Below, in pieces: positions 28,780-37,140 of a stretch of 64,000 nt of DNA. Each line of letters starts with the position of its first letter. The first letter of the stretch is position 1. Under the pieces are notes generated by a model. It did not search any database. It had not been told where the DNA came from and worked only from the letters and a program-made list of their open reading frames with translations. A program made the position numbers and the translations under genes. The stretch is from Akkermansiaceae bacterium UBA2381 (lineage in GTDB: Bacteria; Verrucomicrobiota; Verrucomicrobiia; Verrucomicrobiales; DEV007): positions 278,733 through 342,732 of the forward strand of contig DDSV01000049.1 in NCBI GenBank assembly GCA_002344215.1. The letters are read 5' to 3'.

Positions 28780-31656
28780 TCAATACACATAGACAAACTC
28801 GTTCGCATTCAGCAGCGCCAGACACACGTCGGCGAAAGCCCTTGTCCTCGCATCACAATCCCCCGGCTGGAGATCAGGAACAAAGTCGGCGTAGGCGTGC
28901 AGCTTCTCGTCGAAGGAGAACTTCTCGCCCGTATTTTCCTCGACCGCCTCGCGGCGCACCGTTAGAGGCGGCTCGAACGCGGGATAGACGGCCTTTTCCT
29001 GCACCGGCACCATCGCCTGCCAATGATCCAAACAGGTCGCGATTTCCTCGTCCGTTGCCTCGCGTCCCAATACCAACAAGAATGCCCCCCGGATCGCTGA
29101 TGCATCATCCTTCGCCTCGCCAAGGACCCGTTTCGCCAGTGCCAGCGACCGCGCCTGGCTCGCCTGGCTGTTGAAGAGGGCGAAGACCTGCGGAGTCACC
29201 GTACTGGCGTCGCGGCGTTCGCAGGAGAAATCAGGCGTCGGCGCGTTGAACACCTCCTGCATCGGGTCGGCCTGACCGCGCAATTTCAAGGCATAGAGCG
29301 AGCGACGATGCCGTTGTTCCGGGAGTGGATTCGGCACCCAGGCCGAGGCGAAGGTGCCCATGACCTGACGCGGCTGCATCGCCGCCTCAAGATTGATCTC
29401 GGGACGGTTCGGGATGCCGCCGAGGGTCCGGTTCAGCTCGCCCGTCGCCGCTAGCATCGCGTCCCGCAACTCCTCCGCGCTAAGGCGCCTCGGCTTGAAG
29501 ACCGCGTAAGCTTTCTCCAACTCTTCTCTCCCCAACTTGGAACGTTGAACTTCAAACGTGGAACTCCGCCGATAGGCGGAACTGGTCATGATGACCCGGT
29601 GCAGTTCCTTGAAGCTCCAGCCCGACTCGACAAAGGTCGCCGCGAGCCAATCGAGCAACTCAGGATGAGTCGGTTTTTTTCCGGTGCTGCCGAAGTTGTT
29701 CGGATTGCCTGCAATCGGCTCACCGAAGTGCCACATCCAGACGCGATTGACGATGGCCCGGGTCGTGAGGGGATTCTCAGGGTGCGCGACCCAGTCCGCA
29801 AAGGCGATGCGGCGCCCCTGCGGCGTCTCGGGCAGAGCCGCCCCGAGCTCAGCCGTGCTGTTCAGGACCGAGAGCACCCCCGGCTTCACCTTTGGTCCTG
29901 TGCCAAAGGGATCACCTCCGGTGAGGATGCAGGTTTTCTCCAGCTCGCCTCCGACCATGGGGTCGTTGGGAATCCGCACCGGCGCGAGGACGGCCTTCAC
30001 CTCGGGCGTCGCCCCGGTATAAACGGCCAGCGCGTAGGGCTCGTAACGGTCCATCTCCCAGCGGAGCCGCTCGAAGCCTTTGCGGGCGACACGTTCCATG
30101 CCGAACTGCGCGGGGGTGAAACCGACCAGCTTCGGCGGGTATTCGCTCTCCGGTACACCGGCCTTCATCAAGGCATTGCGCGCCGCACTGAAAACGTCGG
30201 AGAAGTCGCGTCGCCCCCCTTTTCCGGGATTCTTCTCCGCTTGCGCCACCGCCGCATTCCACGGCGCGGGATCTTTGCCGTTCTCCCGGAACCAGGTCTG
30301 TGCATTCTCCACCAGGACACGGTCGAGTTCGGCAAGGGTCCCCCGGTATTCCTCGCGGCGTTGCTCCAGGTAGGCCCGCTCCTCGAAGCCCTTGGTGTTT
30401 TCGTCAGGGAGAAAGGCCGCCTCACGCTCGGCGAGTTGGGTTGTCGCGAAGACCGCCTGGATCGAATAGTAGTCGAGCGTCGGGACCGGATCGAACTTGT
30501 GGTCGTGGCAACGCGCGCATTGCAGCGAATGTGCGAGGAAGGTCTCGCCGACGCTGTTGGTGACGTCGTCGAGGAAACGCTGCCGGGCGATCTTCGCGAC
30601 CTCCATGCCGGTCAGTTCCCAGGGCCCCATGCGGAGAAAGCCAGTCGCGACAAGCAGCTCGGGATCGGCCGGATCGATCTCGTCGCCGGCGATTTGCTCC
30701 TTGATGAAGCGGTCGTAGGGTTTGTCTTCGTTGAAGGACCTCACCACGTAGTCCCGATAACGCCACGCATTGCCCCGCTCGTAATCGTTCGCAAAGCCGC
30801 TGCTATCGGCGTAGCGCACCACATCGAGCCAGTGCTGCGCCATGCGCTCGCCGTAATGGGGCGAGTCGAGGAGGCGATCAATGAGATGGCGGATGGAGGC
30901 TTCGGAGTCGCGAAGGGATTCGGCTTCGAAGGCGGCAATTTCTTCGGGTGTGGGAGGAAGACCGGTGAGATCGAAGGTGGCGCGACGAAGGAAGACCCGT
31001 GGATCAGCAGAGGGCGCGGGCGTCACACCTTCGGGTAGATGTTTGGCGATGAGCGCGTCTACGGGGTGCTCTCCCTCCCGCAACCGGCCTTCCGGTCCAG
31101 CCCAGTCCACCATCCGCACGGCTTGATATCCCCACAATCCCTCCGGCTGGTATCTCCGGTTCGACCACTCTTCAGAGAGGCCGCCCGCTGTTTTAACAAT
31201 GATGCCATCCTCTGCTTCCCAGGCTTTCGCATAGGCGGTGGCGATGGTTTTTACGCTTGCCTCGTCGGGCCACGGAGCACCTGCGGCGATCCATTCCCGG
31301 ATCCAGCCGAGTTGCTCCTCATAAAGGCGGTCCGTCTCTTTCGGAGGCATCGCCTCCCAGTCTTCATGATCACGGGTCGAGGCGAGATAAAGCGGACTTT
31401 CCTCCGGCTTGCCGGCCACGATTCCGGGAAGCGAGCTGTCGCCGCCTTGCTGGACTGATTCGAGCGAACGGAGATCAAAACCACCCTTAATTTTCCCTTC
31501 ATCCTGTCCGTGGCAGGAAAGACATTTCTCGTGAAAAAGCGGGATAAGTCGCCTCACAAAAAGTTGCTCGCCAGGCGACGCTGCGCCGGGCTCAGGATCT
31601 GCGGAGACCACGATGAGCGGAAGGGAAGCTAAAATGAGAATGAGAAGATATTTCAT
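28780..31656 (-). CDS. Planctomycete-type cytochrome c protein with DUF1549 and DUF1553 domains
   Basis: 958 residues from the ATG at 31656, which gives a good signal peptide (MKYLLILILASLPLIVVSAD); upstream ATGs would mask it. Heme motif CLSCH is at 45-49 in the PSCyt1 domain, and a second, CARCH in QCARCHDHKFDP, is near residue 380 in DUF1549. The C-terminal third is DUF1553 (ADWVAHPENPLTTRAIVNRV, WMWHFGEPI). Exported, probably redox-active; biochemical function unknown, though such genes are greatly expanded in polysaccharide-degrading PVC bacteria. Divergent from the small membrane protein at 31862. Confidence 0.92.
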   Translation of the reverse strand: MKYLLILILASLPLIVVSADPEPGAASPGEQLFVRRLIPLFHEKCLSCHGQDEGKIKGGFDLRSLESVQQGGDSSLPGIVAGKPEESPLYLASTRDHEDWEAMPPKETDRLYEEQLGWIREWIAAGAPWPDEASVKTIATAYAKAWEAEDGIIVKTAGGLSEEWSNRRYQPEGLWGYQAVRMVDWAGPEGRLREGEHPVDALIAKHLPEGVTPAPSADPRVFLRRATFDLTGLPPTPEEIAAFEAESLRDSEASIRHLIDRLLDSPHYGERMAQHWLDVVRYADSSGFANDYERGNAWRYRDYVVRSFNEDKPYDRFIKEQIAGDEIDPADPELLVATGFLRMGPWELTGMEVAKIARQRFLDDVTNSVGETFLAHSLQCARCHDHKFDPVPTLDYYSIQAVFATTQLAEREAAFLPDENTKGFEERAYLEQRREEYRGTLAELDRVLVENAQTWFRENGKDPAPWNAAVAQAEKNPGKGGRRDFSDVFSAARNALMKAGVPESEYPPKLVGFTPAQFGMERVARKGFERLRWEMDRYEPYALAVYTGATPEVKAVLAPVRIPNDPMVGGELEKTCILTGGDPFGTGPKVKPGVLSVLNSTAELGAALPETPQGRRIAFADWVAHPENPLTTRAIVNRVWMWHFGEPIAGNPNNFGSTGKKPTHPELLDWLAATFVESGWSFKELHRVIMTSSAYRRSSTFEVQRSKLGREELEKAYAVFKPRRLSAEELRDAMLAATGELNRTLGGIPNRPEINLEAAMQPRQVMGTFASAWVPNPLPEQRHRRSLYALKLRGQADPMQEVFNAPTPDFSCERRDASTVTPQVFALFNSQASQARSLALAKRVLGEAKDDASAIRGAFLLVLGREATDEEIATCLDHWQAMVPVQEKAVYPAFEPPLTVRREAVEENTGEKFSFDEKLHAYADFVPDLQPGDCDARTRAFADVCLALLNANEFVYVY

Positions 31657-31861
31657 CAACTCGTTTTCCGGCTTGGAACAACCTGGCAAATTCATCATCA
31701 CTGTAAGCTGTGGCGAAGACAGGGATTACACCCCGGAAACCCAAGAATCGCCCAAAGTTTTTCGAATTTTCCCGGGAAAGACAAGTCCGTGAGTCGGTTT
31801 CCCTTTCTGCTTGCGACGAATCGCCTTCCCGGTTTCTAATCGAGTCACCCCGCACCCGGAC

Positions 31862-32404
31862 ATGACAGGACTGATTGAACTGAAGTTGAATGAGCTGAAT
31901 CAACTCTTCAACTCGATGGATCCCTCGCCCTTCCATGAACGGGATCTGGATCGCAACGCCGAGGAGTTCATCGTGAGCTGGGCCCGCGAACATCCCCGCC
32001 AGCACGAACTGAAGCTCGTCATCCATCTCGCCAACGCCCCGTCAAACGGGGAAGATTCCCGGAAGCGGGTCGCGGACTCCGTTGCCCACTACTTCGAGTA
32101 TCAGGCCGAGATGACCTGGCGGGAATTCAAACGACTCATGCGTGAGGGACGCACGGCGCTCCTCGTTGGCATCCTTTTCCTGATCGCCTGTCAGGTGACC
32201 GCCAACGTGGGGCTCACCTCCGCGGGCGAAAACTGGCAGGAGCTCATTCGGGAAGGACTCTCCATCGTCGGATGGGTCGCCATGTGGAGACCTCTTGAGA
32301 TCTACCTCTATCGCTGGTGGCCGCTCCTTTCCCTGCGAAACCTTTACCGGAGACTGGCCCGCATGTCGGTGGAGGTGCGGGTCTCGGATGAATGCCCGTC
32401 TTAA
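31862..32404 (+). CDS. Uncharacterised two-helix membrane protein
   Basis: 180 residues from the ATG at 31862 (MTGLIELKLNELNQLFNSMD). About 95 soluble residues come first, including HPRQHELKLVIHLANAP. Two hydrophobic segments follow: TALLVGILFLIACQVTANVG, and one around LSIVGWVAMWRPLEIYLY. The end is basic. No family recognised. It ends by overlapping 4 bases of a convergent small gene. Confidence 0.6.
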   Translation: MTGLIELKLNELNQLFNSMDPSPFHERDLDRNAEEFIVSWAREHPRQHELKLVIHLANAPSNGEDSRKRVADSVAHYFEYQAEMTWREFKRLMREGRTALLVGILFLIACQVTANVGLTSAGENWQELIREGLSIVGWVAMWRPLEIYLYRWWPLLSLRNLYRRLARMSVEVRVSDECPS

Positions 32405-32703
32405 TGCGGAATCGATTCCGCGACCTTGCGGCACCAGCTCGCAAAGATTTCATTGGTCATCTCGTGGGCCTCATCGATGGCAACATGCTCGGTAACGACC
32501 TGCGGGGTTGGAAGCCAGTCAGGCACGACCGTTTCGCCCAGATGGACATGCTGCGTCGAACGAAGATAGGAGCGAAGATTGACAGTGAGAAGGTTGTCTC
32601 CATGAGCATGGTTCGCCGTGGCCTCGGCACACACCTCGAAGGAGCCGCCCTCGCGGTCGAGAGTTCCAATAACTTTGGTGGTATCAAGAAGGGCGTGGAT
32701 CAT
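32401..32703 (-). CDS. Small uncharacterised protein
   Basis: 100 residues from the ATG at 32703 (MIHALLDTTKVIGTLDREGG). No signal peptide or membrane helix. It has several His residues (NHAHGDN, STQHVHLGE, VVTEHVAIDEAHEM), which might bind metal. It starts 17 bases after the RCC1-like gene on the same strand. Coding support is the continuous frame with neighbour-like codon use; function unknown. Confidence 0.5.
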   Translation of the reverse strand: MIHALLDTTKVIGTLDREGGSFEVCAEATANHAHGDNLLTVNLRSYLRSTQHVHLGETVVPDWLPTPQVVTEHVAIDEAHEMTNEIFASWCRKVAESIPH

Positions 32704-32719
32704 CAGGGGACTGATTCGG

Positions 32720-33862
32720 TCAAGGCTCGATCCAGACGACAAATGCGTCGCTGTCTTTCATCGGCTCGCTGAAAAAGGCGATGTCGGGGACCGGGCCGAG
32801 GTCCTTGATTTTTTCCACGATTCCGGAATTCCCGCTCTGCCCCCACGCAACCCAGGATCCGTCCTCGAGGCGTGCGGCCCGGGTCGATCCATTCGCCCGA
32901 ATCGCAGTGGCGGCGCCGCTTGGTCCCTCATCGGGTTTGACTGCTTGTGACGGGTCACCGCTCGCCCATTCGTAGACCTCACCCGAGGCCGTCAGAGCGA
33001 GAAAATGGAAAATGCTGCCTTCAACCGCGACCACTCCGTCGCCGAGCCGGTGCGAATACACTTCGATTTCAGAGGATTTCAGTTCCTCTCCGCGCTTCGG
33101 CATTGTCCAGCAGTGAACCACTCCCTCTGAATCAACTGCAGCGACCTTGTCCTGGCAGGTCGCCACATCCACCACTCCCTCGAGCGGCAGGGGCGGATCC
33201 ACCGGCCCGTCCGAAGCGTCTTTGTAGCGACTGCCCCACACCTTCGCGGTACCATCCTCCATCACGGCGATAATGTGCCCTGACCCGGCAGCGACCTGGG
33301 TCACATTTTCGAGTTCTCCCGGAAAAGCCTGGCTTTGACTGCTGGTCCAAACGGTCCCGTCCTCTTTCAGATAGGCAAGCCAGCCGGTGTTGCTCCCGAC
33401 GGATCTCACCTCTGACATCCCGGCGTCCCGCCCCGAAAAACTGAGCACTTCGCCGTTCTCCCGGAGAGCGATCCAACCGTTCCCGCTGGCCTCGACCCCG
33501 ATGATGTCGTCAAATTCATCGGACGGCCCCGTCCCTATCTCGGCGCCTTTACGAAGCGAGCCGAAGACCCGGAGATTCCCCTTCACGACGGGTTCGCTTC
33601 CACCCGGTCTGGCTCGCGACGAAAGTCCGAGCCAATCCCGGAGGAACTGCTGATCCTCGAGCGAAAAGGTGGTGATTTCGATGGAAAAGGTTCTGCCATC
33701 CTCCCGCTCAATTTCGGCCATGCGCCTGGAGTCATCGACGGAGAGGATTTTGGCCGAGATCGTTTTCCCCTTCTTGTCGGTGAACACGTGGAACCCGCCC
33801 TCTTCCTGGGAGAAGCCGGGGGACATTGCCGCAACCATCAAAAGCAGACTCCAGGGTTTCAT
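32720..33862 (-). CDS. Secreted SHD1 domain plus RCC1-like beta-propeller protein
   Basis: 380 residues. A signal peptide (MKPWSLLLMVAAMSPGFSQ) is followed by an SHD1-like domain at about 22-72 (FTDKKGKTISAKILSVDD then FSLEDQQFLRDWL). From about residue 90 there are RCC1-type repeats in which a short segment such as GNGWIALRENGEVLSFSGR recurs with loss of some consensus (GWLAYLKEDGTVWTSS, GHIIAVMEDGTAKVWGS, KVAAVDSEGVVHCW). Such propellers bind other proteins. Exported to the periplasm or surface. It is one of three SHD1 proteins within 4 kb. Confidence 0.75.
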   Translation of the reverse strand: MKPWSLLLMVAAMSPGFSQEEGGFHVFTDKKGKTISAKILSVDDSRRMAEIEREDGRTFSIEITTFSLEDQQFLRDWLGLSSRARPGGSEPVVKGNLRVFGSLRKGAEIGTGPSDEFDDIIGVEASGNGWIALRENGEVLSFSGRDAGMSEVRSVGSNTGWLAYLKEDGTVWTSSQSQAFPGELENVTQVAAGSGHIIAVMEDGTAKVWGSRYKDASDGPVDPPLPLEGVVDVATCQDKVAAVDSEGVVHCWTMPKRGEELKSSEIEVYSHRLGDGVVAVEGSIFHFLALTASGEVYEWASGDPSQAVKPDEGPSGAATAIRANGSTRAARLEDGSWVAWGQSGNSGIVEKIKDLGPVPDIAFFSEPMKDSDAFVVWIEP

Positions 33863-34128
33863 TGTTGATCCGCGAAACTTTGATTAAATCCCCTTGGAGT
33901 TAGCTTTCCAAGCAAATTTGTTTCACTAACCAGGAAGGGACTTCCGGAACAGTTTTCCCATCATCACCTTCCTCGGCATCTTACATTCGCTGAAACATGT
34001 CTAAAAATTCCTCTGACTGTATCAGGGGGCGGGCTCGCTCTGACAAATAGCAGGTTCCATGGGGCGGCAAATGCCGATTGACTGTTTATCTCTTGATCTT
34101 TAGCCTGCTAACCGACCCCGACATAGAG

Positions 34129-35472
34129 GTGAAAAAGACTATTTTTAGAGGATGTTTCGTTCTTATCCTCCTTGTTCTTTTGACAGGCGGTGGCCTCTTC
34201 TATTTTTTGAAAAGGATTCCGTCTTCCGGAGGCAGCGACGGTGTTTCGAGTATTCTTGAGACACTGCGCGCGATTGATCTCAAAAAGGCGTTCAACCTGG
34301 AGCGGGAATGGACCGATGTTTCGGGACGGAAACTTGACGGGGTGCTCGTCTCCGGTACGAATGAGACGGCACTCATCCGCGTCCTCCCAAGTCAGCGCCT
34401 CTTCCGCATACCGCTGGAACGCTTGAGCGAGCCCGATCAGGATTTCGTCCGGTCGAGGGCAAAGGACCTTGATGCCTTTGACGCGGAGTATCCTCCCGTG
34501 GCGAACCATTGGCCCCAACGTGCCGAAGGGAGAACGAGACCCCTGAATTTGAAAAGGAAGCCCGAAGGCAGCGGGTGGACGACTACCCATTATGATTTCA
34601 AGACCGATAGCGAGCTGTCCCCCGAGTTGGCCGAAGCGCTCGCGATCACCTGCGAAGCGGTCGATGTGGCGATGAGCAGTTCACCGCTGCCTCTTTTGTG
34701 GGGTCGGGATCACAAAAAGAAGCGGCCCGTATTTATCTATTCTTCTTTGGAGAAATTCAAAGCGTCTGGAGCCCAGGAGAATTGGGGCGCTTTTTATGTT
34801 CCCCTAACGAACGCAGTTCACGTGCCTTTGTCCGCCTTAACCGGGGTCCATGACTCCTCGATACCTTCCCAGTTCAGTCTCAGGAAGCGGGACGATTACC
34901 GCATCCTGGTGCACGAACTGACGCATCAGGCGTCTGTCGGTTATCTCGTGCTGGGAATGCCGGCGTGGGTAGGCGAGGGAACCGCCGAGCTTTACAGTGC
35001 GTTCCAGACTTCCCCGGGACAGTTCACCTTCTTCAATCAGAGGTCGTTGATTCGGCGCTACCTGAATGAACAAATCGGATTCGAAAATCAGGTGCAATTT
35101 ATGAGCCTGCCGCTTCCGAAGCTGGATAAATTTCTCTCGCTGTCCCTCCATCAATTCAACAGGCAAACGGCAAAGAGCCCACAGGGCGGTTTTTGTGAAT
35201 ATGCCGCCGCGCTGCTGGTTACTGAATACTTTTGTTTTGCCGACAATGGCGCCATGCGCTCCTATCTTGAGGCAGTCTTTACCGGACTTTCCCCTTCAGA
35301 TGCCGCAGAACTTCACTTGATGCGGGGCCGCAGCCCGCAACAGATCGAGGCTCTCATCACAGAACTATGGCAGGGGATGGGACTAACCCTGGAGTTTGTT
35401 GAGAACCCGGATCTCAACACCGCCAATTTTAAGGGAGGTGTCGGCATCAATTTCACTTTTCCGACCCGATGA
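34129..35472 (+). CDS. Membrane-anchored SHD1 protein with HExxH metallopeptidase domain
   Basis: 447 residues from a GTG at 34129; a TTG at 34078 would add 17. An N-terminal membrane helix (FVLILLVLLTGGGLFYFL) is followed by an SHD1-like segment (REWTDVSGRKLDGVLVSG, then LSEPDQDFVRS). The second half holds the zinc motif HELTH at about 262-266 and a downstream GEGTAELY that would supply the third ligand, the layout of gluzincin-type (peptidase MA-like) enzymes. The active site should lie outside the cytoplasmic membrane. The 216 bp and more upstream has no gene and should hold the promoter. A low-confidence antisense frame overlaps the last 90 bases. Confidence 0.7.
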   Translation: MKKTIFRGCFVLILLVLLTGGGLFYFLKRIPSSGGSDGVSSILETLRAIDLKKAFNLEREWTDVSGRKLDGVLVSGTNETALIRVLPSQRLFRIPLERLSEPDQDFVRSRAKDLDAFDAEYPPVANHWPQRAEGRTRPLNLKRKPEGSGWTTTHYDFKTDSELSPELAEALAITCEAVDVAMSSSPLPLLWGRDHKKKRPVFIYSSLEKFKASGAQENWGAFYVPLTNAVHVPLSALTGVHDSSIPSQFSLRKRDDYRILVHELTHQASVGYLVLGMPAWVGEGTAELYSAFQTSPGQFTFFNQRSLIRRYLNEQIGFENQVQFMSLPLPKLDKFLSLSLHQFNRQTAKSPQGGFCEYAAALLVTEYFCFADNGAMRSYLEAVFTGLSPSDAAELHLMRGRSPQQIEALITELWQGMGLTLEFVENPDLNTANFKGGVGINFTFPTR

Positions 35473-35739
35473 ACCCGGAGGTTCGTCCTCAACGAACATT
35501 TGCCACAGGCACTGATACATGCCTGAGAAAAGGTTCGGAATCTCCCGCCAACCCCCTAAGGATGTGCCATCGGAGACGTCGGATTTGGCGAACTGCAGAG
35601 TGTCGGGGTCATAGGCGTAGGTGGTAGCCAAACGCTTATCAGCGACCAGGCCGTTTGCCACTCCCTGCACTCCCACTTCAGTGTTTGTCGCGTTGCATTC
35701 CCGTGCCCATAGGGTCGCCGATGCAATTAACAGGGACAA
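35383..35739 (-). CDS. Possible small secreted protein, doubtful
   Basis: 118 codons from a TTG at 35739 preceded at 5 bases by GGAGAG. The start gives a weak signal-peptide-like stretch (MSLLIASATLWAREC), and the middle (LATTYAYDPDTLQFAKSD) reads like a real protein. However, it overlaps the 3' end of the peptidase gene by 90 bases in antisense, uses a TTG start lying inside the repeat at 35732-35796, and has no recognised family. It may be a gene remnant. Confidence 0.25.
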   Translation of the reverse strand: MSLLIASATLWARECNATNTEVGVQGVANGLVADKRLATTYAYDPDTLQFAKSDVSDGTSLGGWREIPNLFSGMYQCLWQMFVEDEPPGSSGRKSEIDADTSLKIGGVEIRVLNKLQG

Positions 35740-35796
35740 GTTATCTCTCCGGAAGGATTTCGGTCAAATCCATCTCCAACCTGTCCCTACCCTGCG
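35732..35796. repeat. 65-bp repeat, copy 1 (left of the SHD1-FGE gene)
   Basis: About 91 percent identical (59 of 65) to 37063-37127, in the same orientation. Internally it is nearly palindromic: GGGACAAGTT at the left and AACCTGTCCC near the right pair at 9 of 10 positions, and GGATTT with AAATCC form an inner stem around CGGTC. It is probably a hairpin-forming REP/MITE-like element. It ends 39 bases before the SHD1-FGE start codon. Confidence 0.8.
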
Positions 35797-35835
35797 AGGC
35801 TTGCGTTTGCCGGGGCGATTAGCTATTTTCACGCG

Positions 35836-36924
35836 ATGAAGCACGCCCTTCCCGCCGTCGCCCTGCTCCTCGCCTTCACCGCCCCGCTCTCGGCTCGAAC
35901 TTGGAAGCAAGCATCCTCCGGCAAGACGATCGAGGCCGAGTTGACCAAGGTCGAGGACGGCAAGGTCCATCTAAAACTCCCCGACGGAAGCACCGGCCAG
36001 GTCGAGGTGAAGACCCTCAGCCTCGAGGACCGGGAATACCTCGCCTCGCTCGGGAAGCCCACCGCCGCTCCGGCCCTGTCGGCGGCGGACCGCTTGCGCG
36101 TGGCGACGAAGGAAGCGCCCTTCGTCAACTCGCTGGGCTTGGAGTTCGTTCCGGTTCCGGGGAAGGAAGGGGTGTGGATGTGCCGCACGGAGACGCGGGT
36201 GCGGGACTTCCGGGTCTACGCAAGGGTGATGGACTATGTGCAGACGGGCGGATCTCACGTGTCGAGGGTAAAGCGCAATGACAAGGGCGGGTATTATACG
36301 CCTTGGGAACTGGATGAGAAAGCCTCGTGGGAGAAGCCCGGTTTCAGTCAAAGCGATGATCATCCCGTGACCTGCGTGAGCTGGCAGGAGGCTCGCGCGA
36401 TGTGCGACTGGCTGACGAAGCAGGAGAAAGGGCTGGTCTACCGTCTGCCCACGGACGCGGAGTGGAGCGCGGCGGTGGGCTCGGCCGGGAAATACCCGTG
36501 GGGCAACGCGTGGCCCGCGCCGGAGAGGGCGGGGAACTACACTGGTTCGGAAGAGGTGAGGGATCGCCCCGGAAACAGATGGCTGACGGCATACGCTTAC
36601 GACGACGGTTCGGCAAAAACCGCGCGGGTGGGCAGCTACACGGAGAACCTCTTCGGCTTCTTCGACCTCGGGGGCAATGTAAGCGAAATGTGCGAGGATA
36701 TATACCAGGCCTTGATGAACGATGCGGATGCGCTGGAGGCTTCCCCCGGTGCAAACAAAAACGAGAAACATCCGGACGGGACTCCTTTCCGGGTTGTGCG
36801 TGGCGGGTCATGGTACGCTGCCGCGGAGATCCATCTGCGGTCCTCGTCTCGCAACGGCAACGATCCAAGGACACGGAACACCAACCGCGGGTTCCGGCTC
36901 GTCGTCGTCGGCACCGACGACTAA
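35836..36924 (+). CDS. Secreted SHD1-FGE (SUMF1-type) domain protein
   Basis: 362 residues. A signal peptide (MKHALPAVALLLAFTAPLSA) is followed by an SHD1 domain at about 22-72 (WKQASSGKTIEAELTKVEDG, then LSLEDREYLASL) and an FGE/SUMF1 domain from about 95 to the end (NSLGLEFVPVPG, HPVTCVSWQEARAMCDWLT, YRLPTDAEWSAAVG, GNVSEMCEDI, RVVRGGSWYAAAEIHLRSSS, NRGFRLVVVG). In true formylglycine-generating enzymes the segment after RGGS holds two copper-binding cysteines; here both positions are replaced (Ala and His), so it is probably not a sulfatase activator but a binding domain. The gene is bounded by 65-bp repeats. SHD1-FGE fusions are common in PVC bacteria; function unknown. Confidence 0.85.
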   Translation: MKHALPAVALLLAFTAPLSARTWKQASSGKTIEAELTKVEDGKVHLKLPDGSTGQVEVKTLSLEDREYLASLGKPTAAPALSAADRLRVATKEAPFVNSLGLEFVPVPGKEGVWMCRTETRVRDFRVYARVMDYVQTGGSHVSRVKRNDKGGYYTPWELDEKASWEKPGFSQSDDHPVTCVSWQEARAMCDWLTKQEKGLVYRLPTDAEWSAAVGSAGKYPWGNAWPAPERAGNYTGSEEVRDRPGNRWLTAYAYDDGSAKTARVGSYTENLFGFFDLGGNVSEMCEDIYQALMNDADALEASPGANKNEKHPDGTPFRVVRGGSWYAAAEIHLRSSSRNGNDPRTRNTNRGFRLVVVGTDD

Positions 36925-37062
36925 CTCTGGACGGGGGGAAAGAAGGTGAGCATTCTGGTAGGGTTACCCATTGAAGGCCGCGGCAAAAATCGCCAGAAGC
37001 ACGAGCACACCACCAAGAGTTTTCGTTAAAATCCTAAAGATTGGTCTCGTTCACGACTCAAT

Positions 37063-37127
37063 AGGCACAAGCTATCTCTCCGGAAGGATTACGGTCAAAT
37101 CCATTTCCAACCTGTCGCTCCCCTGCG
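37063..37127. repeat. 65-bp repeat, copy 2 (right of the SHD1-FGE gene)
   Basis: Direct-repeat partner of 35732-35796, six mismatches. Its outer arms (GGCACAAGCT and AACCTGTCGC) pair less well than in copy 1, while the inner GGATT/AATCC stem remains. It lies 139 bases after the SHD1-FGE stop codon. Confidence 0.8.
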
Positions 37128-37140
37128 GACCCACCTGATC

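Noticed and set aside
29545..31038. 497-codon plus-strand frame
   Set aside because: Lies wholly antisense to the DUF1549/DUF1553 gene, which has clear cytochrome and domain motifs.
36925..37062. Short hydrophobic frame (ILTKTLGGVLVLLAIFAAAF) on the minus strand
   Set aside because: No in-frame start codon after the preceding stop; possibly a remnant but cannot be supported as a gene.
35732..37127. Integron gene cassette with attC sites
   Set aside because: The repeats are hairpin-like, but the outer ends have the wrong polarity (GTT at the left and AAC at the right), and no integrase gene is seen.
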